Shown here: positions 12,711 to 24,180 of the stretch, one piece after another
How positions within the stretch are numbered: the stretch's first letter is position 1
How the letters are laid out: every line of letters starts with the position of its first letter
NCBI GenBank assembly: GCA_013397115.1
Contig: VWZW01004074.1
Coordinates: 1,131,920-1,195,919, forward strand
Source of the DNA: Edolisoma coerulescens
Taxonomy: Eukaryota > Chordata > Aves > Passeriformes > Campephagidae
Length of the DNA: 64,000 bases
Direction: 5' to 3'
Translations under genes and position numbers: made by a program
The notes under the pieces: model-generated
Database searches by the model: none
The model's input: only the letters and a program-made list of their open reading frames with translations
What the model was told of the DNA's origin: nothing

Positions 12711-13470
12711 TTGTAATTACTACTTATTCGATTTCTTAAACCGATGACTGTCTTTGAGATACCCACTTACCCTCAGCACAGCCAAGGGCTTTTTATGCCC
12801 CTACCTCTACCTGGTGCAGTGCGTGCGAGGAAAGCAAGGTATAGACCATGATGAGGAAGAAGGACATCGTCTGAAACACAGCTCAGGTCCCTGTCAACGC
12901 GTCCTGTTAAAGCAGCACATTTGTGAGCCACACATCTATAAACAGCTACTAAATGGAACAGGCAGAGGAGTGCCCTCCAACCCCTCCGCTCTGATGACTG
13001 TGGGTGCTGGGGATGGGTGGCGATAATGGGCCACAGATGGTGGCCAGGCTGGCTGGCTCTCACCAGGCAGCCTTTGCTGCTGCGGCTGTAAGAGGCAAAG
13101 CACTCCTGCATGGACCATTGCTCCGGGTCAGTCAGACATTGCTTACATTTTCTCTTCTCATTTTAGGCTTTGCAGGGCATTTCATCAATTGTTATCAAAG
13201 GGCTTTACAGATGATCTTACTTGTAGCTCCTTTCCAGTGGGCAAAGAGTGCTTCAGATCCATTAAATGTCTGGCCCAAGGTGATTTAGGTTATCGGTAGT
13301 AGAGGGAAGAACACAAGCCAAATATTTTATTTTCAGCTTCAGGACCTTCTTCCACAGCATGGAACAAACTCCTGATGCTCAGCCCTTCTAGGAGGGAAAG
13401 CATTGTGAAGGCAGAAAGTGAAAATGGTTGGAAACTTGAAGCACATGTGCTCTCTTGCAAGTGGCTAGGT
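12711..13470. other. unique noncoding stretch, no gene seen
   Basis: No exon or named repeat is recognised. The frames at 12754-13288 overlap on both strands without a family signature. Nothing here supports a gene. Confidence 0.6.
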
Positions 13471-13513
13471 GCAATATTTCCTGGAGCACATTTCCTGGTG
13501 CACATTTCCTAGT
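13471..13513 (+). repeat. three tandem copies of a 14-15 base unit
   Basis: The units at 13471-13485, 13486-13499 and 13500-13513 all read gca(a/c)(t/-)atttcct(g/a)g(a/t) with small changes. This is a local slippage-type triplication. Confidence 0.7.
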
Positions 13514-13677
13514 CTTACGCAATGAAACAAACCAGAGGTAGGCATCTTAGCCCCGTGCATCTGTTCGGGTGCAAACATGACTGGATGAACAGCAAGTCAA
13601 ATGTGGTTGCAGGAAGAGAATTTCTGTATCACCACTTAATAGGAAGTGCCATGGAGGTTGTAATTTCTTATGTGTGG

Positions 13678-13709
13678 GTGTATGTACATGCACGTATGTG
13701 TGCATATAC
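13678..13709. repeat. 32-base uninterrupted alternating purine-pyrimidine tract
   Basis: Every base from 13678 to 13709 alternates purine and pyrimidine, mixing TG, CA, TA and one CG step. This pattern favours Z-DNA under supercoiling (established chemistry). It is not a clean microsatellite, so it is probably a decayed TG/CA/TA repeat. Confidence 0.65.
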
Positions 13710-14885
13710 TCATGCATCCATAAACATGTTTTATACACATAGGATGCAATGGGCTGTGCACTGTGAAACATTGGCTCAGAGAGGAAGGATTTTGCCTCAT
13801 TTGGTTTATGTTGAGCTTGTTGTATGAATATGGAGGAGAAATCCACTTATTATTTGTTTATAACTGCAAACATTCATGTCTTCCCCTCCTTGCAGTTCAG
13901 AGCCCTCAGCTCCTCTTTGCTTGGATGCCTTATTGCCATCCTGATTTTTGATTGCAGAAATCACTTGCCTTGACATGGCTCAAGACAGGACCTGGGAATA
14001 CTCCATGCCCTTTAGTAGCATGTATTCCCTTTTTCTAAAAAAAACCTCAAACCCACAAACCAAAACACAGCACTGTGAGAATGATGTGCACACTGTGAGC
14101 CATAAACAATGGAGTAACGTAATCCAGGCGATGAACGGCTTCGGGAAGCCGGCAGGGACAGCAAGGGCTCTGTTTTCACTGTGATGAGAATTGCCCCAGA
14201 GGACCAATATGGATGTGAGCTTTCTTCTCCTTGGCTCCAAGGCTAGAGGCATCCAATAAATAGCTCAGACTACAACTCACTTACTTACAAACAGTGTGGG
14301 GAAGGACAAGCCTGTTAGGTATGGGAAAGAAAAGCAGGTCGGATTGGTTTAACAGTTTCAGAACAGTTTCAGTTGACAGGTAAGAAAAGGTTCTGGTAAC
14401 TGTTTGTTTAGTGTGGAAAAGGCAACAAGTAGCCGTGGGCATGGGAAATGTAATAATATTCCTCAAACACAATATCTGCCAGAGACAGGCCTGATGTATT
14501 AATCCTGCCCCAGCACAGAGGAATGGCTTGGCATTCCCCATAGCTCTCCCCCACATCATGAGCTCTGTGTTTAGATGCATTGCAGAAGGAAGAGTGTTGG
14601 AAAGGGATATGGACGGGCTTCAGAGAAACCCAGTACCAGCATTCATAGCCACGTCTTTTGGGACAGAGGATGGGGAGGTCCTCACGTGCTGCAGGAAAAT
14701 CATTAGTCCCAGGGCTAATTTTAGCGTTGAGTAAATCATGCCACAAATAATTCCCACTGCCACCTAGAAGGCACTACCTCCACCTCTGAGTATTTGGTGA
14801 TGTCTCTGGGCCCATAGTGGAAAAAGGCTGAGCTGAGATATTCCCTTTTCCTCTTCTAAATGGTTATTGGTTGTCAGTCTTGAGA
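13710..14885. other. unique noncoding stretch, no gene seen
   Basis: No gene or repeat family is recognised. Five CpG fall within about 40 bases at 14117-14155, including a 6-base stem (CGGCTT/AAGCCG) around 14136-14151. Open frames are 112 codons or fewer and overlap on both strands. Confidence 0.6.
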
Positions 14886-14922
14886 GTGTGCACATGCACG
14901 TGTGTTTGTGTGTGTGTGTGTA
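14886..14922 (+). repeat. decayed TG/CA microsatellite
   Basis: A mixed tract of GT, CA and CG dinucleotides is followed by seven perfect TG units at 14907-14920. It alternates purine and pyrimidine except for one break near 14905-14907. Confidence 0.75.
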
Positions 14923-17900
14923 GACTTCAGTTCATTAATTGTCACATGCAACTCAGGTTATCAGGTCACCAGGGCGTTGGCAGGGGCAATCTGGTGGCCA
15001 CATAAACTCTGTCTTCCCTGGGATGGGAGGCGTCATTAGCAGATTTGTACACCTCTGTGTGGAAAAGGCAAACTGTGTCCCTAAGATGCATCAGCCAGCT
15101 GAGGTAAACCTTGCCTGGCCCTCTGGGTTTGCTTTATCCATCTGCTGCCAGCTACAGTATAAATTACCCCATCTACACAAGGATTAACCCGTGAGCCAAT
15201 CTGTGTCAAAAGCCATCCTTGTTGTCTCAAAGAGGACAGGGTTGAAAGCTACCATGCTACAAAGATTTGCACAAAACCTTGGGGTCAGTCTAAAATAAAT
15301 GTCAAATGTCTGTAACACAAACAGTTAGAAAGAGCACAGACCAGTATTTATGGACATTTTATCCTGTTGAAGTGAGAGCCCTGTCACCAAGCTTGGGAAA
15401 GCAGCCTCTGAATGGCACTCTGAAAAGCAGGATGTGAGCCTCAGCAAGTGAAGGAACTGTGCCGGCGCCTGCCCAGTGTGTAGGAGGAGGGAGGGAAATC
15501 AGAAGGGGGATTAATTTCTGGTTGCTTCTGCTTCTGACAGCCCCTAAGATGCTAGGGAGAAAAAAAATAATCCTTGCATTAGACATGTTTGCATCATTCC
15601 ATAAATAATGAATATCAGCAGTAAGACTGAGCAGGGGCTTCCCTCAGAGGTGTGAAAGCCATAAGGGAGGAATTCTGGAGTGGGAGGCCCTAAGTTGCCT
15701 TGGTGGCCTTTCTGCCCCAAATGCAGGTCCTTGTTGCAGTTCAGCACATGCAGGGGGCCGGCCCTGCCCGAGCCTGCAGCAGGAGCCTGGTTTGTGCTAA
15801 ACCAGCCAGAGGAGAAGCCCCCTTCATTAACTGACAGGTTTTATGTCCCACCTTTGGCTGCTTATTCTTCCTGGTGCTATTCTGCTTGGTCACTCCAGGG
15901 ACTGCTAAGAGACACAGGGGAAGAGAGAGCACTTAGTCAAGGGCAGAAATATTTGGATGCAGTCAACAATAAAAGGAATCCCTGAAAACTGTAGATATTT
16001 TCCAGAGCAGCTATTTTCTCTGCCTGCAATGTTTCATTTGCTCCATTCTGAATTACCCTGAAGTGCAATTAAAATACTTTAATGTTTGAAATCTGGAAAT
16101 CCTCAGTCCCACAGTCTTAATATCATTCCTAGCTGTGGAAGAGGAGGGGAGGAGGGAAGGATTTATTCTCACCAGGCTGCAGGGGGATTTACACTAACGG
16201 TTTACATCCACTTCACTGCAAATCCTTTCTGATCAGTCCTTCCCACCCAGTGCCTGTGGGTGAGAAGAGGGCAGAGGTGCTGGTGGTACCGGCATCTCCC
16301 TTGCTTCCAAATGAGCAGGGCAGCTGTGGCACCCTCCTCCACAGCCCCAAGCCGACCAGGCACTCTGTGCCCTGCTTTCAGCAAACCTGGAATAATTTTA
16401 TATCAGCTCCTGTGGGAGGAGGTATAAAGCTAAGGCTGCAGTTCTGCCTCTGAAAGTTCATTTTTTTCCTTCTTCCAGAAGCAGGTAAGACCTGACAGCT
16501 GAATGCAAAGTGAGGATGGAGCCAAGGCACGTGTTTCGGTGTGGTTCTGCAAGTGACAACCAGAGGCAATATATCAGAGAGCGCTGTAACCCTCTGTCAA
16601 AAAATACTGTAAAGCTACAATGCATGAGGTGGCTTTGACCATCAAGGAAGGAAGGAAAGCCAGTTTGTTTTTCCCTTGGCTCATCCTTGGCCCTCTTGCA
16701 CTTTTGCTGCTCCCTACAGCTGCCGGTGGAATGAGTGCATGTGGATGCACATTACAGAGAGACAGGCACTTGCTAAGCCGAGAGCACTCTGCATTGCTAA
16801 GCAAACATTTAGATGAGAGATATCAGACTTTTCTTAAAGAGTGTGAGCTTAATTTAAGACTCAGCATCCAGGCTGAGCCAATTCACATCTGCTGGGAGAA
16901 GTCTTCTTGGATGAGTGATGGGAGTGGCTGGTACCTGGAGCGTAGCCTGCTAAGTGAGAGAGGCTACAAGTCATCATCTGGGTACTTTGGAGCAATGTCC
17001 TTTATGATCCTCTGATTCATGTGCAAGGAGCATCTCATAACTCAGGGACACTTACCAAGCCCTGTGGTGCCATCCTTCAAAGTTTTACTACAGCAACTGC
17101 AGGACTGACTCCAGGCAACTCTAGGCAACTCTCTAACTCGGGGCCGGCTGAACAAAGGCTTGGCTCAGCTCTTTGCACTTATAATTAGTTAACATGCTTA
17201 CTGCTACGAGACAAAGAGGAGCTGCAGAGGTTTCCTGCCTAGGAAAATTCATGGTGACAGAAGCGTAATCAACATTGAGCAGCAAAGAAGAGAGGGAAGA
17301 AGAAGCAGGTCCCTATGTTGGATGGCTTTGCCTCTAAAGCTGCTCTCAGCTTTCTACAGTTGCTGCCAGTTTTTCCCTGGCTACGGGTCTGCCAAAGCCT
17401 TACCTTCCTGCTGCTCTTGACTGTCAGATGCAGGTGAGCTAAAGTGAGTGAGGGTGGCTGATTCAGTGTCCTGTAATTAGAGGAGGATCAGATAAGACTC
17501 CTGTAATTACTGGCAAGTCAGCTGGAAAAGCCTAGGCCTTTGGGCTATTTCATTGCAGACACGGGTGTACCAGTGACGGTGGCTGAGGGCCACCCAGACC
17601 AGCGGCTGCATGTACCCAGCTAGACCTTAAACCAGCATCTCCAGCCCATTAGCAGACTGTGAGCACTCTTAATGTGCCAGCAATCTTGTGAGATGTGTCT
17701 GATAGTGATTTGAAAAACCTGGAAGATTTGACACAAAAATGGGCAAGAAATTATCTTGTGATTCACCAACAGCAGAGCTGTAAGTGAGCTGCAGCACCTG
17801 GAGGGTTAAAAAATGGTGGGGACTTTATTGAACTATTAAATACCATTATTATTATAAATAACACGTTTGTTTGTGGGCATCTTATCAGTTAGGAAGTTTT

Positions 17901-19247
17901 GAAATTTCAATCCTTTCTCCCTTTTCTATGCCCTAGCAGAAATTGCTCATGCTTAATGGCATATCTTTTAAGGAAAGATTAGCCAGACCAATTGCATTGG
18001 AGGGCCACAGATTTTGGTGCTGCTAGTACATTATCCCTTCAATCCACTGCTAAAATAGTCTTTACCCGGAGTATGTGCTGAGATGTTAAGCATTTTCTTC
18101 AAAGAGCTATTTATTAAGCAGAGAGAGCCTCAAGACAGAAGCAAGTGCCTAGATTTTCTGGGAGGAAAAATAAAAATCTTTTTTGGCTAAAATTAGCTTT
18201 CAGATTGCAGGATTGAAACCACCTGAGGTTAGAGCCTTGCTGCTCTTCAATAGGCAAATGCGATGTTTCATGAGGAATTTCCTTCGTGACTATGAAATGA
18301 GTGCATCTTCCAGCAGCACCTTCTGCAGCATCAGGCATCTCTCTCCACAGGAGGAACAAAGCAGGGAGCCAGGTGAGATCACTGGGCAGACAATGGATTC
18401 CCACTGCTCCACAGTGGAGTGGGTATTGCCATTTATTGCAAGTGCCCTGTCATTAACTGTTCATTATAATGTATTAAACAGAGAGATCTCAATAGGGCTC
18501 ACGTGCCCTTCCTCAGAAGTGTGCCCTTGCTTCCCTGAAGCATTGTTTGAGCAGAGCATGACAGCACTTGTCAATGGAGCACTTGTGGTGGACATGTTTG
18601 AGAGTCCTAATGCACTTTTTAATTCTCCTGCATCAGTCTCCTGCACGTTCTTTCAAATTCAGATGTGGATTTTTCTCCCATGTCCATCCCAGAGGATGAA
18701 GGCTGTATTTGCCATGGTCTTTGTTCTGTTTTTGCCTTCAATGTGAGCTGGTCTCTGACTGTGCACCAGTCCCTTATTAGAGGGTGTCCTAGCTCATTTT
18801 CCTCTCCATTTTCCTTCCCAGAGGACATGTCCTGGCTCCAGACACTGAGAACAAATGACAAGGATGATCAGAGATATGAACCAGCTTTCTCAATAGGGGC
18901 AAATAAATAGATTGCTGGTCCTCAGCCTCCGAGGCTGGGAGGAGATGGAGGCTTGTTGGAGCCTGAGTGGAACAGAGGGGAAAGTTGCAACCATTTCAGA
19001 CAGTTCCCCACTCACTCCTTTATACTACAGACAGTACACATAAGCCAGCACGTGGCCGGCTTCTAGCCCACACAGAATCAGGCTGTGGGAAATCCTTGCC
19101 ACAGGAGGGTAGAGGTGCTGAAACTTTCTGTGGGATCAAGGGATCATGAAGCGTGTCTAGAGAAGATAAATCCATTGAGAGTTATTGCATACAAAGGCTT
19201 TGCCTCAGGTTCAAGCAGTCCCTGAGCTGCAAGTGGACTGCAAGCTG
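14923..19247. other. unique noncoding stretch, no gene seen
   Basis: No exon or named repeat is recognised. A perfect 10-base tandem doublet (AGGCAACTCT) lies at 17113-17132. Paired CTGTAATTA words lie near 17471-17509 and are listed separately. The 187-codon frame at 18183-18746 opens at a TTG, has its first ATG at codon 26, shows no domain and overlaps open frames on the other strand, so it is treated as chance. Confidence 0.6.
17471..17510. promoter_or_regulatory. paired homeodomain-type motifs with a GATA word, candidate element
   Basis: CTGTAATTA occurs at 17471-17479 and again at 17501-17509, exactly 30 bases apart. GATAAG lies between them at 17491-17496. TAATTA is the core bound by many homeodomain proteins and GATAAG by GATA factors (established). 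Regulatory function here is inference. Short motifs are common by chance; only the exact repeat of nine bases makes it notable. Confidence 0.2.
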
Positions 19248-20116
19248 CTCCTCTGGACCGACCCCAATATGTTGATGTCCCCTGTGCTGGGGATTCCAGA
19301 GCTGGATGCCCCACTCCAGGTGGAGCTCCCCAGAGCAGAGCAGAGGGGCAGAATCCTCTCCCTCACCCTGCTGGCCACACTGCTTTGGATGCAGCCCAGG
19401 ATTTCTGGGCTGCACATTGCTGGGTCATGTCCAGGCTCTCCAGCACTCCCAAGACCTTCTCATCAGGGTGCTCTCAATCTGTTCATCCTCCAGCCTGTGT
19501 TGATGCCAAGGGTTGTCCCGACCCAGGTGCAGCACTGTGCACCTGGTCTTGTTAAAGCACATGGAGTTCCCATGGTCCTGCTTCTCGAGCTTGCCCAGCT
19601 CCCTTCCAGCTCCCTCTGGATGGCATCCCATCCTTCAGGTGTGCCAACCATACCACTCAGCTTGGTGTCATCTGCAAACTTGCTGAGGGGGCACTCAACC
19701 CCCTCATTTTTGTCATTAAGAAAGGCATTAAATAACACTTGTCCCAGTATGGAGTCCTGAATGACACAACTTGTCATTGATGTCCATTGGGTCTCTGAGC
19801 TGTTGATCACTACCCTTTGGATGAGACCATCTAACTAATTCCTTATCCTCCTAACAGTCCATCCATTGAATCCATCTCTCTCCAATTCAGAGAGAAGGAT
19901 GTTGGGAGCGACCGTGTCACAGATTTTACAGAAGTCAAGATAAATGACATCTGTATCTCTTCCCTTGTCCACCGACATAGTTACCCCATCATAGGAATCC
20001 AAGAGTTTGGTCAGGCAGAACTTGCCCTCGGTGAAGCCATGCTGGCTGTCCTGAATCACCTCCCTGTCGTCCATGTGCCTTATTAGAGCTCCTAGGAGGA
20101 TCTGTTCCATGATTAT
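19248..20116 (-). mobile_element. CR1 LINE relic, reverse transcriptase region, 3' end missing
   Basis: Read on the minus strand this is the middle and C-terminal part of CR1 ORF2, the reverse transcriptase of a bird LINE. The first part (20110 down to 19835) translates to text such as [25 protein letters not shown] and DVIYLDFCK, and stops after [11 protein letters not shown] second frame (19810-19463) then carries VLFNAFLND and the catalytic-loop text KFADDTKLSG, whose FADD matches the usual CR1 box. The C-terminal portion (ILGCIQSSVASR, LPLCSAL) follows in other frames down to about 19248. Frameshifts and stops make it dead. Homology begins abruptly at 20116 (normal 5' truncation) but also ends abruptly near 19248, well before the CR1 3' end, which is unusual. 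Confidence 0.9.
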
Positions 20117-21811
20117 GTTGCTATTAAGCTTTAGTTATAACAATGTTTATAGAATTTCTTGTTTAAGTCTTGGTTTTCTGTGGTGCTTGATGACTTTTCT
20201 GCCCTGAGGTCAACTGACATCCATCAGCAAAGTTACAGCACAGTCCAATACCTCAAAACCTCCTGGGATATGCTACCTTCCTGGGCTGGAAGGGAATGAA
20301 TGTTTGAATATCCAGGGGTCAGTAATACCAGGATGAGTTACCAAGTCCTGCCCACACCCCAGAGTGCCTTGGTCCTCCTGGGATTTCAGTGATCCCTGAA
20401 GGACTTGAAATGCAATGGGGGCAAGAGACACAGCTAATGAGGGAACATCTCTGTGGCACCAGCTTCATTGTCATGAACACTATCTCTGAAAGAGCTGATT
20501 TATTTTCTGTGCTGTATATGATGCATGAAGCAGGGGGCTGAAAATCTATTTTAATGCCAGCAAGTGGTGTCAGGTGAATACGAGCTGACATAGGAAACAA
20601 GAAAATTAGAGCAGCTTCCCTTGACCCAATATTAACAAAGGGTTTTCTGCAAGCTGTGATAGATGTAGATCCTCAACCATCGATTTTTTTTTGGTACCTG
20701 TCCGTGAATATTATGATAAAGTGTTGGTTTTGTGAGGTTGTTTTTTTTTTTTTTAAAGAGCGTTGAGTTGCTGCAACATTGTGAAATAATGGTGATGTAG
20801 TTATCTATGAGATACCTAAGTACCATGACACACAGAGCGTTAGAATTCATCATGTTTGTTATTGTCCTTTTACAAATGACTTTATGCCAAGCAGTCAAAG
20901 CTTGGGACTACAAATACAGCTGCACAGAGGTAGCCACACACCATCTTCTGCACAAAGCATCTGATTTGATCATAAAAGAGGTGCTGCCAGGGACCATGTA
21001 AATGAAGTTTTTTGTGAAGCAGATAGGGGATGTTGACTAAACACTGAATATAGAAGAGGATTGCAAATACAAATGTGTCAGGAGATTAGGAGAAAATACT
21101 TGTCAGTGAAAGGTAATAAATGTGTGTCGAGAACACATGGAGCTAGGGAAAGCAGAGAGATGGATTTTTGGTTGAGAAGACTCCCTGATGGCTTCACAAC
21201 ACCCTTTCTAAGCCTGACTGAGCTTCAGGACCCATGAATTCCGTGCAAATAGGTTCACCTGCACCTGAAGTCCTCTGTTTTCCTCTGACAGCAACACCTC
21301 TTCAAAAGACTCAATTGGCTGACTTACAAATGTTTTTTCCATTATTTCAGCCCTGATCATCAATTCTGTTCCCCGGGGTAAATGGCCCTGGATGTACACT
21401 TTTCTCCTCCCATCCATCTGTTGTGTCTGCCCAGGAATTCTTTTAAGTTTCAGCTTCATTTTCCCCCCTCACACCTGGATGACTTAATCATTGAGGCATC
21501 CAGCCATAAATACATGGTGTCCCTAGAATCACCAGGGACTCCTTGCACAGCCAACAAAATCCCCAGAGTCAACAGAGTGAGGGAAAAAAAACCCTTAAGG
21601 ACCCCAGGAACTGAAAATTTTGTGTTTGTGGCAGCCAAGACCAAGCTATCTCATCTGAGAGGTAAGTCTTATCAGCTGAGGCTTGGGGTTGAGGCTGGCT
21701 CCGAAGGACATTGGTAAAGGAGCCTCTGGACTGCACTTCACTGCATAAATGAGGAGGTTAAGGTGCTCAGATTTTCTGCATTGAAGTATACAGGGTGAAA
21801 GACTTTGGTTC
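20117..21811. other. unique noncoding stretch, no gene seen
   Basis: No exon or repeat family is recognised. A run of 14 T lies at 20741-20754. It has no polyadenylation signal or gene-like sequence beside it on the minus strand, so it is not taken as a retrogene tail. Open frames (111 codons at most) show no family signature. Confidence 0.6.
20741..20754. repeat. T14 homopolymer
   Basis: Fourteen T in a row. It may be slippage-prone in sequencing or replication. No adjoining retroposed sequence is recognised. Confidence 0.85.
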
Positions 21812-22062
21812 ATAGCATGAAGCTGTGTCAAGAGAGGCTTAGGTTGGATATTAGAAGCTTCTTCACCCAGAGGGTGATTGAGGCACTGGAAAGGGCTCTC
21901 TGGGGAAGTGGTCACAGCACCAAGCCTGACAGAGTTCAAGAAGTGTTTGCACAATGCTCTCAGGCACATGGTGTGACTCTTGGGGATGGTCTTGTGCAGG
22001 GCCAGGAGTTTGACTTGATGATCTTTACGGATCACTTCCAACTCAGGATGTTCTAGGTCTTC
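21812..22062 (+). mobile_element. CR1 LINE, 3' end of ORF2 plus 3' UTR
   Basis: In sense orientation the text runs 'aagctgtgtcaagagaggc', 'ttaggttggatattagaag', 'cttcttcacccagagggtg', 'gggaagtggtcacagcacc', 'ttgacttgatgatctttac' and 'cacttccaactcagg'. This is the order in the last part of CR1: the final ORF2 residues (RLDIRSFFTQRVIEALER) and then the 3' UTR. The terminal short direct repeats normally seen after 'attctatg' are absent or decayed. The 83-codon open frame at 21805-22056 is the remnant of ORF2 and is not an independent gene. Confidence 0.85.
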
Positions 22063-23889
22063 CAACAATATAATTAGAATTTTATCATCCCTGTAAAACT
22101 AACTATGGTGCAGCCATATGTGCCTACTTTCATCGTGGGGAAGTTTATTTTTTATATCCATGAGGGAGTTAAAACAACTTACAACTGTACACTCTAAGTG
22201 GAGAGGATATTATAGCTGGTGGGTGGGAGATTGCTGAACAGTTTTATTGAGTCCTTATCCCAGTAGTACTGGCCTGAGGAAGAAGTTGTTTTATTGGAGA
22301 AATACTTCTTAGTGTCTCAGGAGTGAAGTGGGTAACACCTAAACCTACTAGTTGAATTACCTTTTTTTTTTTTTTTAACTACAGATAAACCAGAATGTAT
22401 TTTAAGTCCTATCTCACCCCAGTTGTTCTACTCTTCCCTGGTGAAAAAGACTTTTCCGACCAGCCCCATTCCGTCAGGCTCCTTTCTTATGAGATGCCCC
22501 TCCAGTGTTTCACTCAAGACGTTTTTCTGCTTTCCAGGGCAAAATCCTTTTCTGCTTTCTGTACAGCAGTGAGAACTGCTCTCCATGCTTGTTTCCTGAT
22601 CTGGCCTTGCTGCTACTTTCTCGTTTCATCATACAACCAGTGGGGAATATTAATCAAGGCCTGTAATCATTTGGATTGCAGGTGGTGAAATGCGCTGTCT
22701 TTAAGTTGTATAAAATACGTCCATAAGCAGTGGATGCAATGAGATGTAGTTTCCTAAGGACCTGTCGAGAGATTGAACTCTGCTGTTTAGTAAAGGCTGT
22801 ATTGGCACTGCTGTTGTCCCCACAGTGAGGTGATCAATAATGCTTGTTTCCATTACTCAGTGACTTTTATCTGTTAATTATACAGGAACTTCAGATTTTC
22901 CGAATCTTTCCCACACTTACAGCTGGACATCAGCCTCAAGTGTGGTTATTGAAGTGACTGGTTGTGACTGATTGATACTATCAGAAAGCTTAGTAGTGAA
23001 CCTAGTTTCCTTAGGAAGTACGTCTAAAAATTTGCAGTAAAAGTGTGCTTTTTGACTTGCTCAAACAGGGTAGGTGGCAGGACACACAAGATGCTAATTA
23101 TTAGCGCACTGAGTAACAGTTTGTAGTCTTGTCTCATCCTGTCTTGAGAAACCAGCCTTCAGCTTTTCCTGGTGGTAAAGCTACTGAAGAAGAGCAAAGT
23201 GGAACCAAACTTGGTTTCTTCCATCCCACTTTGGCCTGCCAATAAAAAAAAAATTGGACAGCAACACATATTGCAGAATGCTTGTGAACTATATCAAATA
23301 TCATTAGCAAAATATCTTAAATGCCTGTGCCCAAGAGGCTATCTGGCATGTTCCTAGGAAGTGTTGCAACCCCAAAGAGATTTTGGTGAAAAGTTGGAAC
23401 CAGTTGCCTTGCAGATTTTTCTGGGCAAGCTCCTGTATTTCCACAGGTATCACTTTCACAGAGCACAAGTGCAAAGCAAACTCTAGAGTCCCCAGTGATG
23501 TACATAATCAAATTGCTGGTAGTGTGATCTGCCAGGAGCATCAGAGCCAGACCCAGCAACTGTACATTATCTCTTGGTGGTATAATTTGCAAGAAGAAAT
23601 GCTCTTTGGATCCTCTTACATGGTAAGCACCATAGACTTGGATGAGCTGAGAGTGCTTTTTTTTTAATGTTCACTGGATGTATCCACATTAAGAACAAAA
23701 ACCATTGCCTTCCAGGATTAAAAGAATGGTACATGTAGTCTGATATCCCATTCCTGAGATGGCCTACAGAGGATAACATGAAAATAGTGGATGAATAGGG
23801 AAAACGTACAGGGGTGCAACAAAAAATTGCAGGTCAGATATTTCTTACCTCAGATGTGTTGTCTGTGTATTTAACACCCGCAATGGATT
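22063..23889. other. unique noncoding stretch, no gene seen
   Basis: No exon or named repeat is recognised. A T-run of 15 lies at 22362-22376. Open frames are 97 codons or fewer and show no family signature. Confidence 0.6.
22362..22376. repeat. T15 homopolymer
   Basis: Fifteen T in a row follow a C. No retroposed gene body or polyadenylation signal is recognised beside it. Confidence 0.85.
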
Positions 23890-24180
23890 TTGCTTCCAAG
23901 TAGCCATCCAGTCCTTTTTGAGCCATGTAAAAATTAACATCTACAGCATCCCATGTCAAGGAGTTCCACAGCCTCCTTAGGCATGTGGTGAAACTATTTC
24001 CATGTGTTCGTTTTGAACCTGCAAGCTTTGCTTTACATCCCTTTCTTCTTATCCTGGGAGGGACTAATCAACCCCTATTCCTTACAAAGGCATTGGTTTG
24101 TTCCATTTTTGGTTTTCCAGGTTTTTCTGTTTTCCTACCAATCTCCTTGTATTCAGCATTGCTGATTTCAGAATTAAAGG
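23890..24180 (-). mobile_element. old CR1 LINE 3' region, antisense
   Basis: The plus strand reads like the reverse complement of an old CR1 copy: 'tagccatccagtccttttt', 'caaggagttccacagcctc', 'gtggtgaaactatttcc', 'gttttgaacctgcaagc' and 'cttatcctgggaggga'. These correspond to the family's 'tccacaggtt..', 'gtgtgaaaaagtacttcc' and 'gttttaaacctgctgcc'. Divergence is high, so it is an old insertion. The right boundary is a guess. Confidence 0.7.

Noticed and set aside
16620..17015. 131-codon frame starting with a hydrophobic stretch that could pass for a signal peptide
   Set aside because: No cleavage-site context, family match or gene structure around it. Hydrophobic runs are common in random frames.
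18183..18746. 187-codon open frame on the plus strand
   Set aside because: It opens at TTG with the first ATG at codon 26, shows no domain or signal, and overlaps frames on the other strand. A frame of this length is expected by chance in 64 kb read in six frames.
19185..19760. 191-codon plus-strand frame
   Set aside because: It is mostly the antisense shadow of the CR1 reverse transcriptase relic on the minus strand.
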